From contig CM068321.1 in assembly GCA_034766995.1 (NCBI GenBank), positions 9,746,026 through 9,810,025 on the forward strand: 64,000 nucleotides of DNA, given 5' to 3'. Source of the DNA: Acanthacorydalis orientalis. Its lineage: Eukaryota; Arthropoda; Insecta; Megaloptera; Corydalidae. Within the stretch, counting starts at the first letter, position 1, and each line of letters starts with the position of its first letter. This document shows positions 35,009 through 46,109 of the stretch, in pieces. The position numbers and the translations under genes were made by a program. The notes under the pieces were generated by a model, which did not search any database, was not told where the DNA came from, and saw nothing but the letters and a program-made list of their open reading frames with translations.

Positions 35009-36005
35009 TTATTTTTAATATTTGCTTTGTAGCTGCACTAAACTAATCTGCGTGCGTCTCAGAGACGCCAATTTTTACAATGGCATAAGAAACATATGAC
35101 GTATCAGAGACGTCATCGTATGACAAGGGGTTAATAAATGAATCAAAATATATTTAATTTCTTCTTTTCTAATTATTTATTTCGATTTTTTTTCAGTCTA
35201 ATTATAGAAATTACGAATGTGGGGTTTCTTGAAAAACTTATTCAATTTTTGTCAATTTCAAATATTATTTCTGATCTTTAAATACAAGATCTCAATGACA
35301 AGTCGTTTTTCTTATATTATTTTTGAGTACACTTAACATCTCTTTGCAGGATGTTGTTTTTTACCAGTGGAAGGTGTATGTTCAGGAACATGTGCGTTCA
35401 CTCGAAAGCCCATTTGGTTTTCACTGTCACTTTCGTACAAATTCAAAACAGACATGTTGCAGTGTTTGTTTCTATGGTTTCACACTATATCACTGAATAT
35501 ATATAATTATTTCTTTCTAATATTTGCTTTGTAACTGTACTAAAGCGAATTAAATCTGCTTGCATCTCAGAGACGGTAATGTTTACAATGGCATAAGAGA
35601 CATATGACGTATCAGAGACGTCGTCGTATGTCAAGGGGTTAATAAATGAATCAAAATATATATAAATTTCTTCTTTTCTAATTATTCATTTCGATTTTTT
35701 TTCAGTCTACTTATAGAAACTACGAATGTGGGTTCTCTTGAAAAACATTTTCAATTTTTGTCAATTTCAAATATTATTTCTGATCTTTAAATACAAGATC
35801 TCAATGTGAAGTCGTTTTACTTCTTATATTATTTTTGAGCACACTTAACATCTTTTTGCAGGATGTTGTTTTCTACCAGTGGAAGAAATATATTCAGGAA
35901 AATGTGTCCTCACTCAAATATCCCATTTGGCTTTCACTGTCACTTTCGTACAAATTCAAAACAGACATGTTGCAGGGTTCGTTTCTATGGTTCACACTTT
36001 AACAC

Positions 36006-36052
<47 letters not shown>

Positions 36053-36178
36053 CTAATATTTGCTTTGTAGTTGCACTAAATTAACTCTGCGTGCGTCTCA
36101 GAGGCGTTAATATTTACAATGGCATACGAAATACATGACGTATCAAAGACATCTTTGTATGACAAGGGGTTAAGAAAA
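34755..36178 (+). repeat. Three-copy tandem array of a TTAA-ended transposon terminus
   Basis: Three copies begin at AAGTCGTTT (about 34762, 35300 and 35809; spacings about 538 and 509) and share CTTTGCAGGATGTTG, then TTTTTACCAG, CAAAACAGACATGTTGCAG, and a terminal block. That block contains the palindromes CGTCTCAGAGACG and ATGACGTATCAGAGACGTCA, and all copies end at ATGACAAGGGGTTAA (copy ends about 35133, 35641 and 36173). After the TTAA, copies 1 and 2 also share about 165 bases of flank (35134-35298 and 35642-35808); copy 3 does not. The order is therefore terminus, flank, terminus, flank, terminus: a tandem duplication that happened after the transposon had inserted. Copies 1 and 3 carry a (TA)n run in the same place; copy 2 has only a few TA. 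Confidence 0.9.
35863..36173 (+). mobile_element. piggyBac-like 3' end (best-preserved copy of the array)
   Basis: The terminal TTAA, the CCCCTT next to it (read inverted) and the paired GACGTC-type sub-terminal palindromes are the architecture of piggyBac ends. Upstream, one frame gives FHCHFRTNSKQTCCRV, with closely spaced Cys and His that could be the rest of the piggyBac C-terminal cysteine-rich domain. This reading is weak because frames differ among the three copies (a stop in copy 1). No catalytic domain and no 5' end are in the window. Confidence 0.45.
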
Positions 36179-36389
36179 TATACTAATACTATTCAGTTAT
36201 ATCCAAAAGAACTACAATTAATTACGATTCTCGGAGACGAAAATACCAAATTAATATGAAATAATGTAATAAAAAGTATTGGAGAAAATATACACGTATT
36301 GAAAAAGTAATATAAGGGTTCCTATTTTTTTCTAATAAATTATTTCTTAAATGCCTGTATTTACTTTTTATTGATTAATTTTTTTCTCC

Positions 36390-36451
<62 letters not shown>

Positions 36452-36455
36452 TCAA
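36390..36455. repeat. (TA)n microsatellite
   Basis: Nearly pure TA, about 60 bases. Confidence 0.97.
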
Positions 36456-36469
36456 ACTTTGTATTCCTG

Positions 36470-36688
36470 ATAGATTCGGTCTCTGTTATTCCATGTATGG
36501 CGTTAGAATGTACGCGCTGTTCGTGTATGATGACCTCGTGCGCATTTAATTATTACAATTAGTCAAAACAACGGCATGGAAGAGCGGTTAAAAATGATGT
36601 CATTGCGTCTGCTTTCGATCTGTTGACCATGTGGACATTGGGATGAATGACGCCGATCTGTTTAGTTTAGTGGTATAAAATACATTAA

Positions 36689-36746
<58 letters not shown>

Positions 36747-37140
36747 ACTTATGGTGCGTGTATATGTGGTTGTAATGTGAGCGGATAGATCACACACGCA
36801 CACACATATAAACGAATTATAATTGGAGCCAGATTTGGACGTAAGCTCTCCACATGGAGCAATAATAAATTATACTCTCATTATTCCAGAGGATGGCCGC
36901 GTGCAATAATCACACCGGGGAATACGCTATGTGTTCGATAGATTAACGTGTCGTTTCGGGAAAAAATACAGTCACGTCTGGCACAGTGTGTGTGTGCGTA
37001 TTTTATATTTTTCCGTTGTTCGGAAAAAAAACGCGTACACACCAGCGTTATTAAATTTGAAATGTTTATCGACATATTTGCGATACAAGAGATCAGTTTA
37101 TTGCTTTTAAGAGATCCGATTTGTACCATGTGTTTGTTAA
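36470..37140. other. Mixed-composition block around (TA)n
   Basis: Less AT-rich than the neighbours, with CACACACGCACACACAT near 36790 and GTGTGTGTGTGCG near 36986. Short overlapping frames on both strands have no recognisable domain. Confidence 0.3.
36690..36745. repeat. (TA)n microsatellite
   Basis: Pure TA, about 50 bases. Confidence 0.97.
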
Positions 37141-37639
37141 TATAGTACCGTGCATATATATTGTTGTATCTATTCAAATTTTCTTTGAAATCGGTATCTA
37201 TGTTAGGGATTTGGTACGAATAAAATTTAATTATACTGCCGGATAATAATGGATAATATATTGCCTTCTCTGTACATGTATAAATATTTATCCTTTTTTA
37301 AAATAAAATGTGAGATTACCTTATTAAGTCAAAATATGTTTAAATATTCAAACTCTCTCTTTAAAAAATACTTTACAAAATTATTATATTCAAAGATATA
37401 TATTTACCTAACGGTAGAAAGGATATAATTAATTATTAATGATACAGACCCTTTTCATAGTATTTAATTATTGATAGTATGAAGTTAGAAAATTAATAGT
37501 TTTATATTATATAAACTTTAAACACTAATCTTCTCTGTGAGTTACGGTATTATTAACCATTCGTCTGGAAGATTACACAATAAGAAAATGTGTATCTTTT
37601 AACATTCATTTTTGTTATTTCATATATATATATATATAT

Positions 37640-38150
37640 ATAAGGTAACCAAGAAAGTTCGGTCGCTATTATAACGTACAATAATTCCAAGAATTGTTTA
37701 AACTTGTTATTGGACAAAATTCGAAGAATTGTTTATTAATAATATTAATATGTGTTTTAAAATGAATCTTGAACTGTTCACTTCAATTTAAAAAATAATT
37801 CTAACCCTTCAAAATGTCTGTGAACAATAGTGTAGTACATGCGTGTTTGCTTTATGAATTGAAGCTTGGGACTAATGCTACATATACTGCAAAAAAAATG
37901 TACTGCGTTTGGAGAAAATACAGTTACATCAAGAATGGTCCAAAGATGGTTTAAAAAAAATTCTGCCGGGGATGAATCCATTAAAGACTAGACCAGATCA
38001 GGCAGACCACTAAATTTAAATATCGACGAATCTGAGATAATAGTTGAAACAAATTGCAGGATAACGTGTCAACAGCTTGCAGAATTGTTCAAAGTGACGA
38101 AACAATATGGAAGAATTTACACAAAATAGGAAACAAACTGGATTCATTTA
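37640..38150 (+). pseudogene. 5' part of a second mariner family, transposase relic
   Basis: The left end AAGGTAACCAAGAAAGTTCG follows a (TA)n run. From 37814 the plus strand reads MSVNNSVVHACLLYELKLGT, NATYTAKKMY-, then (shifted) VTSRMVQRWFKKNSAGDESI, DQIRQTTKF-like, and QLAELFKVT. This is the start of a mariner transposase with its first helix-turn-helix, the RW-FKK motif and the AGDES linker. Similarity ends near 38110-38150 (LHKIGN), before the catalytic domain. It is a different family from the 27.1/32.5/54.2 kb copies. An open frame on the opposite strand over the same bases is only a shadow. Confidence 0.8.
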
Positions 38151-39055
38151 GGAAATTCTTGGACATACATAATATTCAGTTTTGGATATAGATAATATTC
38201 TCAATCGGCGAGATATATTAAATAGGACAGGATTTATATCGTTGTGATTTGATTTTGAATAAAACATTGCTTTACTGATAAAAATAAATAAGAATGAGCA
38301 TTGTCATGATGAAATATCAACCCCTGGAGCCAAAACTCCAATCTTTTACAATGGTTTATTTGTTTTAAATGCATCACGGTATTATTATGAAAGTATTGAC
38401 TGTTTTCGCTGCCGAAATATACTTACATATATACTTATGATTCTTTTAATTTTGAAAACGTCAATTAACTTTGAAGCCTGACATTTTTGTTTTCTTTGAT
38501 TAGGGATAGGAGGCTGTTGTCCACTAAAAGCTTTCTCTTTTTATTCTGAAATTTTACTAGAACACCCATAAGTCATTAGCTTTATACTATTGTAACGGAA
38601 AACTAAACATGTCACTATTCCTTGTTAATACTTTACTGTCAATTTTAATCCCACATTTTTTTTAAAAAACGATAAAACACGTTTCAAGAAATGAACGTAA
38701 CATAAACACTTTTAGCTGATTCGAATATATGAACACTTGTTAATAACTTGTTAATACTTTTGTAATCTCTTTATAGATGGGATATTATTTAAGCTAATCG
38801 TTCAGATTCGTCTCTTTGTTTCTACATCTCGTATTATAACATTGTAAGGATGAATGAAAACGTTTATTGAAATTTTCAATTCTAATTTCTAGTGTACTGT
38901 AGTGTCAATAAGATTGACTGTAAAGTTTAGTTTCTTTCTAATGGTCAAAGAAGTATAAATCAATGAATAAATTAATTTATACACTGTTATATAGTTTATT
39001 CATTATTTTTGTTTTTGTTATCTATTTACAAAGTTAGGGGTGGTTTACAGTGTCA
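38150..39055. other. AT-rich unassigned sequence
   Basis: No supported feature. Confidence 0.4.
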
Positions 39056-39059
39056 CAAT

Positions 39060-39114
39060 GGAGATATATATATATATATATATTTATATACATATATATA
39101 TATATATATATATT

Positions 39115-39204
<90 letters not shown>

Positions 39205-39230
39205 CATATATATATATATATATATATAAT
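39060..39230. repeat. (TA)n compound microsatellite with a periodic interruption
   Basis: TA runs interrupted four times by the same unit TTTATATACA (near 39081, 39111, 39159 and 39197). The interruption has been copied along with the repeat, giving a higher-order tandem of about 30-48 bases. Confidence 0.95.
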
Positions 39231-39329
39231 ACTGTTGCATGTGGGAATAACACTGCTGGGATTGGGATTTAGTGCGGCATTAAGAAGTGAGAAATTAACT
39301 CCTTTTTAAATTAATAAAAGAAGTGTGTT

Positions 39330-39950
39330 TTTTTGCGATTTTACGTTTATTTTGACAGTGAATACAACTTAAAACTATGTATTCTGGATACTGACTTGCT
39401 GACTAATTTGTGACTTAATGATTTGCTTGTGACTTCACGTCTTGTATATCGACGTGTGTTGCAGCACGGGCCTAAAGGGCCCTTGCGTTACTTGAGTGCT
39501 AAGCGTATGCGCTTATGACTCGAGTAGCTCATATCCCTTAGGTGTTGCTTAATAAGAGAGATTCATCACAAAGTGATGGAGCATTTTCCGTGGCCCCCTC
39601 CAGGGGGCCGCCTCTTGTTGACGAGTCAGCGGAGCTCTAGGTCGACCAGCGAAGGCAAACCTCTTACTGACTCTTGTTGGGTGGCGTGTGACAGGTCGGT
39701 GACCATCAGTTGCCTCACACTACGCCTTCAGCAGGCTAGGCCGCTGATAGGTGCAGTATTCGGCGACGAGGTCGTTGGTTCCTAGTCCTCGGACCAGCGA
39801 GTTTTCACTGGACCTCGCACGCCCGTATAAACGGCGGGCCTGTCGGTGGACAAACTCGTCGATTGTAGGGAGGAGAAGGTCCCGGTGAAGACTGTATATC
39901 GCATAGCGTGATCTGTTTATATATGATTTCGCGAGGTGTTTCAAGTATAT
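39330..39950 (-). pseudogene. 3' end of a non-LTR retrotransposon (Jockey-like) with 3' UTR
   Basis: On the minus strand, codons from 39944 to 39720 give YAIYSLHRDLLLPTIDEFVH followed by ARRLYGRARSS and LVRGLG. This fits the C-terminal pattern of Jockey-type LINE ORF2 (I-RDL-IPT--EY---A---Y-RL--HPN-LVR-L). A GC-richer untranslated tail follows to about 39330, containing GGCCCCCTGGAGGGGGCC, a perfect GC-rich inverted repeat, and GGGCCCTTTAGGCCC. It finishes with AAAATAAACG and an A-rich stretch near 39330-39345. The reverse transcriptase proper is missing, so it is 5'-truncated. Its base composition is far above that of its neighbours. Confidence 0.65.
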
Positions 39951-39959
39951 AATTTAATT

Positions 39960-40430
39960 TTCGTTGTCATACTAATATAAATAAATATTAACGGTCAAGG
40001 ACATTAGTTTACAATATAATAAAAAAAGATGTCTTTGGATTTGATACAGAATAATATATGTAATTTAATGAGGCTGACCCTTTTGAATAAAGGCAGGGTT
40101 GTTCCATACCTTTGAACAAATTAATTTTGAAAACTGAAATTACCCTGTTAATAATGTGATTTTAATAGATAAACAAATAAACGAATAAATATAAATATCA
40201 GTCTTCAACAAATATGTTAATTATATAAAGGATTTTTAATAAATTTTATATTTACTCACACTACAATAATTGGTTATTCTATTTTGTAAAAGAGATATTT
40301 TTGTACTTTGACACTTTTAAGATGATATTATGAACTAAAATTGTCAGAACTGTATCGAGATCAAACAGATTAATTCAAAAAAATATATTTTAAAGTCATT
40401 AGCATTTTAAATTCATTTTATAACAAAACT
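39960..40430. other. AT-rich unassigned sequence
   Basis: No supported feature. Confidence 0.4.
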
Positions 40431-40525
40431 AATTGAACAAAAATTTTGATCAGAAAAAAAGTTTGTGATCTGTGGTGTAAAAAAAATTTATTTGTGAAAG
40501 TGCACTTAGACACAGTATCAGATAT
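40430..40525 (-). mobile_element. Fold-back repeat family, right-arm end
   Basis: TTTTGATCAGAAAAAAAGTT, TGATCTGTGGTGTAAAAAAA, TTATTTGTGAAAGTGCACTT, AGACACAGTATCAGAT: the outer half of one arm. Confidence 0.65.
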
Positions 40526-40741
40526 TCATTGTGAATTATTTCAAATTTTTATAGTTTTTTTATTTGTTTAAACAAATCATTCGAGTGTTATCAACTATGT
40601 AATTACATAGTCTTTGCGTTACTCTCAAATTTCACATTAAATAATTCTTGATATTTTCTACTATTTAAATACTCATTTTTATAAGGTGCGTTTTAAGGGT
40701 AGTATTTTTTTAAAAATATATTCTCTGAGCATAGTATCTAT

Positions 40742-40769
40742 TGTATATTAATTTAAATTAATATACAAG
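40742..40769. repeat. Perfect AT palindrome
   Basis: TTGTATATTAATTT joined to AAATTAATATACAA: 28 bases, fully symmetrical, just upstream of the next transposase relic. Confidence 0.85.
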
Positions 40770-40839
40770 TACAGAGGGGCCCAAAAATGCATGATTAATT
40801 TAATACAGGTTATCTATTAATTTTCCTTATTGTTCAATC

Positions 40840-41460
40840 GAATTATGGAGGCAATGTGTAATATGATGTTTTCTCAAAAGATGTTGTTAATCACACAAAT
40901 GCTAGAGACAGCATGCGACCAGCAGGACAGTCAAACAAAATGGCAGAGGAACGGTTGTGGTTCGAACAACGCAACGTTCAACAACGCACGATCGTTTTCA
41001 AGAGGTATTTTAAATTTGAGAATGTGTGTAAATTACAACGAGATTATCGGCGTGAGTTTGTAACATAACCTCCATATGTTTGACAATTGCACGCATTCGT
41101 GATGTATTTGAAACCGATGGTACAGTGTGTGATGGCACAAGCAGAGAGGTCCGGGTGGTCTCGCACAGCAACAAGTCCTGTTGCCTCGGCTATGATGTAA
41201 CAGTTTACACCCTCGCCACAAAAGTCCGGCAAACTTTGTGAACGTGAGACAGAAGTTAGCAGATCAAGCATAGAAAGAATTTTTAAAAGAGTAAAATGGA
41301 CTGTTGTGAGTGGTTGAAGGTGGAGGAAAATTGAAATGCCGTGCGCAGAAAACACAGTGGGCACTTTGGTCAACGTTGCTCGTGCAGTAGTTCGCTGAAA
41401 TCAAAAGTGTAGACTGATCTGGACGTTAATGGTAACTACTTTGAGCACCTGTCATGAGTG
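40840..41460 (+). pseudogene. DUF4817-type (helix-turn-helix) transposase relic with internal deletion
   Basis: The plus strand gives MAEERLWFEQRNVQQRTIVF from about 40938, then FKFENVCKLQRDYRREFVT, IRDVFETDGTVC-type words in the next frame, SGWSRTATSPVASAMM, QKSGKLCERETEVSRSSIER and IFKRVKW. It then jumps to a C-terminal-like WRKIEMPCAEN. The N-terminal helix-turn-helix repeat is characteristic of a common insect transposase group. The catalytic region is absent, and stops and shifts are present. The start of the element may be the GAGGGGCCCAAAAATGCA word near 40775. The far end was not identified. Confidence 0.75.
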
Positions 41461-41574
41461 TAGAAGTCAAACATGACTCGCAGCTATTCTTTGATGCCTT
41501 GTAATCTTAGTAATACATCTTTTACGCAGTCATTTTGTACGTTGAAGTGTGTATACATTTTTAACTCCTGTGTA

Positions 41575-41588
41575 TATACATATATATG

Positions 41589-41682
<94 letters not shown>
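41575..41682. repeat. (TA)n microsatellite
   Basis: About 100 bases, TG-interrupted. Confidence 0.97.
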
Positions 41683-41684
<2 letters not shown>

Positions 41685-41899
41685 GGTTTTAATTTTACAA
41701 TTCAATTCATATTTTTTGTCTAGAATAAATATAACTTTTTAAGAGAAAGATATTTCATTATCTCTTAGTATTATTCATAGTTTATGGACTATTCAAATTC
41801 ATATCTTAACAGGGGATTACTTTATTACTTACAGTAAATCACTCCATGTGAATAAATAAACGTTTTTTCCCAACACACTCCCATTCATTCTGTTCAAGT

Positions 41900-42300
41900 A
41901 TAAAAATGTTTCTTGTCTCGAAATGCAGATCATCGTCCATCGAATGATTGTGTTGTAAAACGCAACGTCGGATAATACGACTGTGGAATAGTACCGCAGT
42001 AAATAAAACGTGCAGTAAACGTATCTCGATGAATGTAACAGAGTGGCCGCGTTAAGTCCGACGAAATAACAAATTTGCTCGGTAATAAAAACAATTCCAT
42101 CAATTAGCAAGTCGTTCGTTGGCACTCGCACGTTTATGTATGCAGCGTAGACGTTTCGTGTACGCGCGATAACGTTTCAGATTCATTGAAAAAGACCGCA
42201 CGGCCGGACTTTCGTTTTTCTGATGTGGCGGCTGAAAATAGAATAGACAGGTAGACGGATTGCACTCATCGGGTCGTCACTGATCGATTACATTTCACCT
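41900..42300. promoter_or_regulatory. CpG-richer block, candidate regulatory region
   Basis: Rich in CG words (AACGTCGGATAATACGACTG near 41960; GTACGCGCGATAACG near 42159; GACCGCACGGCCGGAC near 42195), in strong contrast with the AT-rich sides. The minus-strand frame at 41829-42131 has no recognisable domain. Strand and function are undetermined. Confidence 0.3.
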
Positions 42301-43640
42301 TTGCATTTTCGATTTGTTATATTTTAGTGGATTTAAGTCATGTTTATGTTAATATGTCTGGATTTTTCTTAGAAAGTCGTCTAGAATGTACATTTGAAGT
42401 CCAGACATATTCGAAAAATTAATCAAGTTATTTATTATAAAAATAATTAAAAATATATTTGAATGATCAAATACAATTTAAGTAAAAATATGTAATTGGG
42501 AATAGAAAGATAATAAAAATTGCAATACTCAAAGAGTGTGATTGTTTGAAATGACCAAAAAGTCATTATTTTTAGAAATTATTATAAGTGTTTGTATAAA
42601 TTTTCAACACGACGTAGAGGTTTGGATATTTATTTATGCAATTTTGAATTCAATCTTTTTTTATTTTTTTGATAAAATGAAATAAAGTGTATATATGAAA
42701 GATTATTTTGTATAAATTATGAACAGATGCAGTTATGATACAAAATATTCAGTTAAAAAGATAAATGAAGTTCTGGATAAAAGTATTGTTTCAAAAATTA
42801 TGTATTCTAATAAACACGAAAATCTGAAAGTACAAATTTAGATCTCAAAACATTATTACAACAAAGAAAGACAATGATCTATAAAGATTGAATCACATAC
42901 TCGATACCAAGAACTTTAAACAATTATATTCACAACTCTATACAATTAATATTCACATTACTATACGTGAAGTATCTAAGACTGAGATAAATATAAAAAT
43001 TGCAGAAGAAAGTGTAAACAATGAGCTGAAATTTAGAAAAATAAGCCCGAACTGAAAACTATGAATACTTTCATCAGAATATAAAGAGATAGTTTTAGAT
43101 AAAGTTGCTATTATTCATGTTTTTAGAAATATTAAAAAGAAGAAGATATATTTTTGAAATTTATAATAACTTTCTACACGATTTAGATGTACTATTTACA
43201 CCGGAATCAAAACCAGCTATTATGTGTTATTCATAGAAATTCGCATCTTTAAGAAAATCAAAAACATTTATATACTAGAAAAGTTGTCATTTATTTTGAA
43301 TATGAAAAGAACAACTTATGTATAATCATTCACAGAATAAAAGAATATCAATACAGAGTATAATCTCTAAACTGAAAATAAAAATTAACAGTCTAAGCGA
43401 ATCGTAAAATATTCCAATCTGCTTTTCTCGAAATAACAATCATTTTTTACAATACTGTTTTGACCGTGGAAGCTTAGTGAGGAGCTTGAGGTGTAATATG
43501 AGGCTGGTTTTTGAAGAAAATGATCCAACAATAATTGGATTTTGTGTAATAATATTTTATAATAAAAGTGAGCTGCGTGAAAGTTAAGAAGGTATTAGCC
43601 AAACATCCATTCTAAATAGGCAATGTTATCTTTCTAATAG
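42300..43640. other. AT-rich unassigned sequence
   Basis: Very AT-rich with no open frame of note. Confidence 0.4.
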
Positions 43641-43828
43641 AATTACAAAAGATTATTTACTATGAGCTTCTTTGAAAACCAAATAATAAAAATAACAAAA
43701 CAGGACGAAAATTTTATAAAGATAAACAATGGATATTTTTTTATAACCAAGATAATTGTATTTCTCTTAGAAATAGACAAATCTGTTTCTTATAAATTTG
43801 AAGAAGGAATAGGATGCAATATTTTATC

Positions 43829-43829
<1 letters not shown>

Positions 43830-43867
<38 letters not shown>

Positions 43868-43888
43868 CATAGATATATACATATATAA

Positions 43889-43945
<57 letters not shown>

Positions 43946-43946
43946 A
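43830..43946. repeat. (TA)n followed by (GA)n
   Basis: TA runs with TACATACATAGA interruptions, then a pure (GA)n run at 43919-43944. Confidence 0.97.
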
Positions 43947-44084
43947 CTTTAAGACTTTCATCTCGTTTATTAATCTAAATTGTTTAAGTACACAAAAGTT
44001 ATACTCGTAAATCTTCAAAAAGTCGTCAATTTTTTTAATACTAACTTTAAGAATTCGTACAAGGATAGAATTTTCAATTGGATT

Positions 44085-44290
44085 AAAAGAGGTATTCATA
44101 TTTTCATTCACTCATAAAACAAAAAAAAATTTTTATTAAAAATATTTAATAACTGATTATTGATTATTTTCATTGCCGTTTATGTGCATTTCAATGGCGG
44201 TAGAATCATTCTCAGAGCGTTCTTAAGGCGCAGAAAAATTTGAAAAGGCACATTTATCCACAGAACGCTATTATTGTGATAGTCGGTGAT
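44085..44290. mobile_element. Fold-back repeat family, left arm
   Basis: CATTCACTCATAAAACAAAA, AATAACTGATTATTGATTAT, TTGCCGTTTATGTGCATTTC, AATGGCGGTAGAATCATTCT and CAGAGCGTTCTTAAGGCGCA in consensus order, then ATTTATCCACAGAACGC. Confidence 0.75.
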
Positions 44291-44605
44291 AATAATAAAA
44301 TATATATAGTTGAATAAATAAATTCTTAATTTTATTAAAGGAAAAAATCTTCAGATATTCTTAGTTTGTAATAATCATCTATCAACTCATCTATTAGCAT
44401 AAGGTAATATTGAAAAAATACATATTTTTTTATATATATATATATATGTATGTATGTTTGTATAAACAAAAGTTGCATATTTTTAAATAGAATAAATATT
44501 AAGAAAAAAATATCAAATACTGAAAATACTGATGGAGAAAGAAGACAAATTTAATGTAATCGTTAGATGACTTCGACCAAGAATCGTCCACAATTTCCAC
44601 AGAAC

Positions 44606-45055
44606 TTACCTGATGACACGTAAGATAACGACACATAACGAGAGACACGCTACGACCGTGCGTACTCGTCGCGGAACGAGATTAGAACCCGCACGCCCGT
44701 TTGATTTATGACCGTTGCGTCGCGGTGGCGTACGTGTATCGGCATCAGAACGAGTCGTTCTGCCGTTCAAGCCGCCCACCGAAAGAATTGATTGCAATAA
44801 TTGTCAGAAATGCAACAGGGCTTCCATCAAACTCGACGGCTGCTGCCGTTGCGCCGATATTGCCTTCCATTAAAATCATCTCCCCTCGACATTTTCGTCG
44901 ACGGCGCTGCCACGGCCTTCGACGAGAATGGGGCCGGATGGGCGAACCACCAGTCGAGAGAAAGGGGTCGCGAGCCTCGAACGTACAAGAGACAAGGTAC
45001 TACCGTCGTTTCGCTCGAACGAAACGAATACGAACAAGTGTGTACTTGAGTTATG
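44606..45055 (-). promoter_or_regulatory. GC-rich island with a candidate minus-strand first exon
   Basis: The whole block is CpG-rich (CGACGGCGCTGCCACGGCCT near 44899; GTTGCGTCGCGGTGGCGTAC near 44714). On the minus strand it ends at a strong splice donor: GTCATCAG followed by GTAAGTTCTG, with the exon's last base at about 44611. This is the pattern of a CpG-rich first exon, and the first part would be 5' untranslated sequence. No TATA box or clear initiator was picked out. Confidence 0.4.
44611..44797 (-). CDS. Possible first coding exon of an unknown gene
   Basis: From the ATG at 44797 a minus-strand frame reads MQSILSVGGLNGRTTRSDAD, an Arg-rich region (PPRRNGHKSNGR), then NLVPRRVRTV and a hydrophobic stretch VACLSLCVVILRVI. 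It continues exactly to a CAG/GTAAGT donor, with the stop codon lying only in the intron side. A short basic N-terminus followed by one hydrophobic segment would suit a type II membrane protein, such as a Golgi enzyme, but I do not recognise the sequence and this is a guess. Few stops are expected in GC-rich DNA, so the frame alone is weak evidence; the splice site is the main support. Confidence 0.3.
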
Positions 45056-45318
45056 TTTTCATGGATTTGGAAATAGTAGTAGTTCATTTTAAGCCAATAT
45101 TAATTTAAATCCTTATATTGAGATTTTAATCAATATGATGAGTGCTTTTCATCTTATATTTTATGATGAGTACTCTTATATTTTTATATTTACCTAATAT
45201 AAAAAAATAATTTATTTGCCGATAACAATTTATTTAAAATAGGTATAGCTGGAAGAAATAATTAAACTTTTCTGTGATTTGCTTACTTTGTCTATCATAT
45301 ATTTATATATTCATATTT

Positions 45319-45319
<1 letters not shown>

Positions 45320-45364
<45 letters not shown>

Positions 45365-45442
45365 CATATTTATATATATTTATATATACATATATATATA
45401 TATTTGTGTATATATATTTATATTATATATAAATATATATAC

Positions 45443-45481
<39 letters not shown>

Positions 45482-45495
45482 CATGTATATATATA

Positions 45496-45552
<57 letters not shown>
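45320..45552. repeat. (TA)n complex microsatellite with central palindrome
   Basis: About 230 bases of TA-derived repeats. Around 45402-45456 the words TATTTGTGTATATATATTTA and TAAATATATATACACAAATA face each other, making a hairpin within the repeat. Confidence 0.95.
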
Positions 45553-45610
45553 ATATAGTAAAATTGTACGTTAAATATTGTATAAATATTTAAATTTTCA
45601 TTTTATTAAG

Positions 45611-46109
45611 TTAGTAGAAAAGTAACTGCTGTTTATGATCTTCAAATTCATATATATTTTTTAATTTATGTGGTTTTAAGTGGCCCAGAATTGCTGGACG
45701 ACTAATATCTAACTTTTTCGCAAGCTTTCTAATTGTTGTGGGTGGTTTTTATTCAACTAACTCCATTAGTTGGTCGTAATGAACTGAAGAATGACCTTCT
45801 TCGTCTTCAAGGTTCTCATCCCCAGCAGAAAATCATCGTTTAATTAAACAAGTAGTTTCTGCTGCTTTGCCAGCCGTTTTTAGCTGATACGAACAAATGC
45901 TATTATTTGCTTCTTTTCTATCTTTAATTCAATAGCTCTTTTTGAAGCAAAATTAATAATAAAACCAAAGCCGATATTACCAAAATACAGACCAAAAAAT
46001 GCACTTTAAAATTATATTTACATGAACACGATGAAATGATACTTTGAATGAAAAAAATAAGGTAAGAATTCAGTAAACAAAAACCGGGATTATTTTCCTA
46101 CCCACCTAG
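45611..46109 (-). mobile_element. Mariner deletion derivative, copy D
   Basis: Minus-strand copy. The left end, at the high-coordinate side, is CTAGGTGGGTAGGAAAATAA. The leader (TTTTTGTTTACTGAATTC; AATAATATCGGCTTTGG-type words) leads to the coding block with RLAKQQKLLV, SLRKS and PTIRKLAKKLDISRPAIL-type readings in shifting frames. It then joins directly to the right end (TTAGTAGAAAAGTAACTGCT on the plus strand). The catalytic region is missing, as in the other copies. Confidence 0.85.

Noticed and set aside
34755..36178. Duplicated exons, because CTTTGCAG before GATGTTG looks like a splice acceptor in all three copies
   Set aside because: The frames after the acceptor differ between copies, copy 1 has a stop, and the units end at a TTAA transposon terminus. 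A transposon array explains them better.
37778..37981. Minus-strand open frame of 67 codons
   Set aside because: It is the complement of a plus-strand mariner transposase relic, which carries the recognisable motifs.
39235..39540. Solo LTR of an LTR retrotransposon on the minus strand
   Set aside because: No TG...CA boundaries with a target duplication. The upstream peptide fits a Jockey-like LINE C-terminus, so a LINE 3' UTR is more likely.
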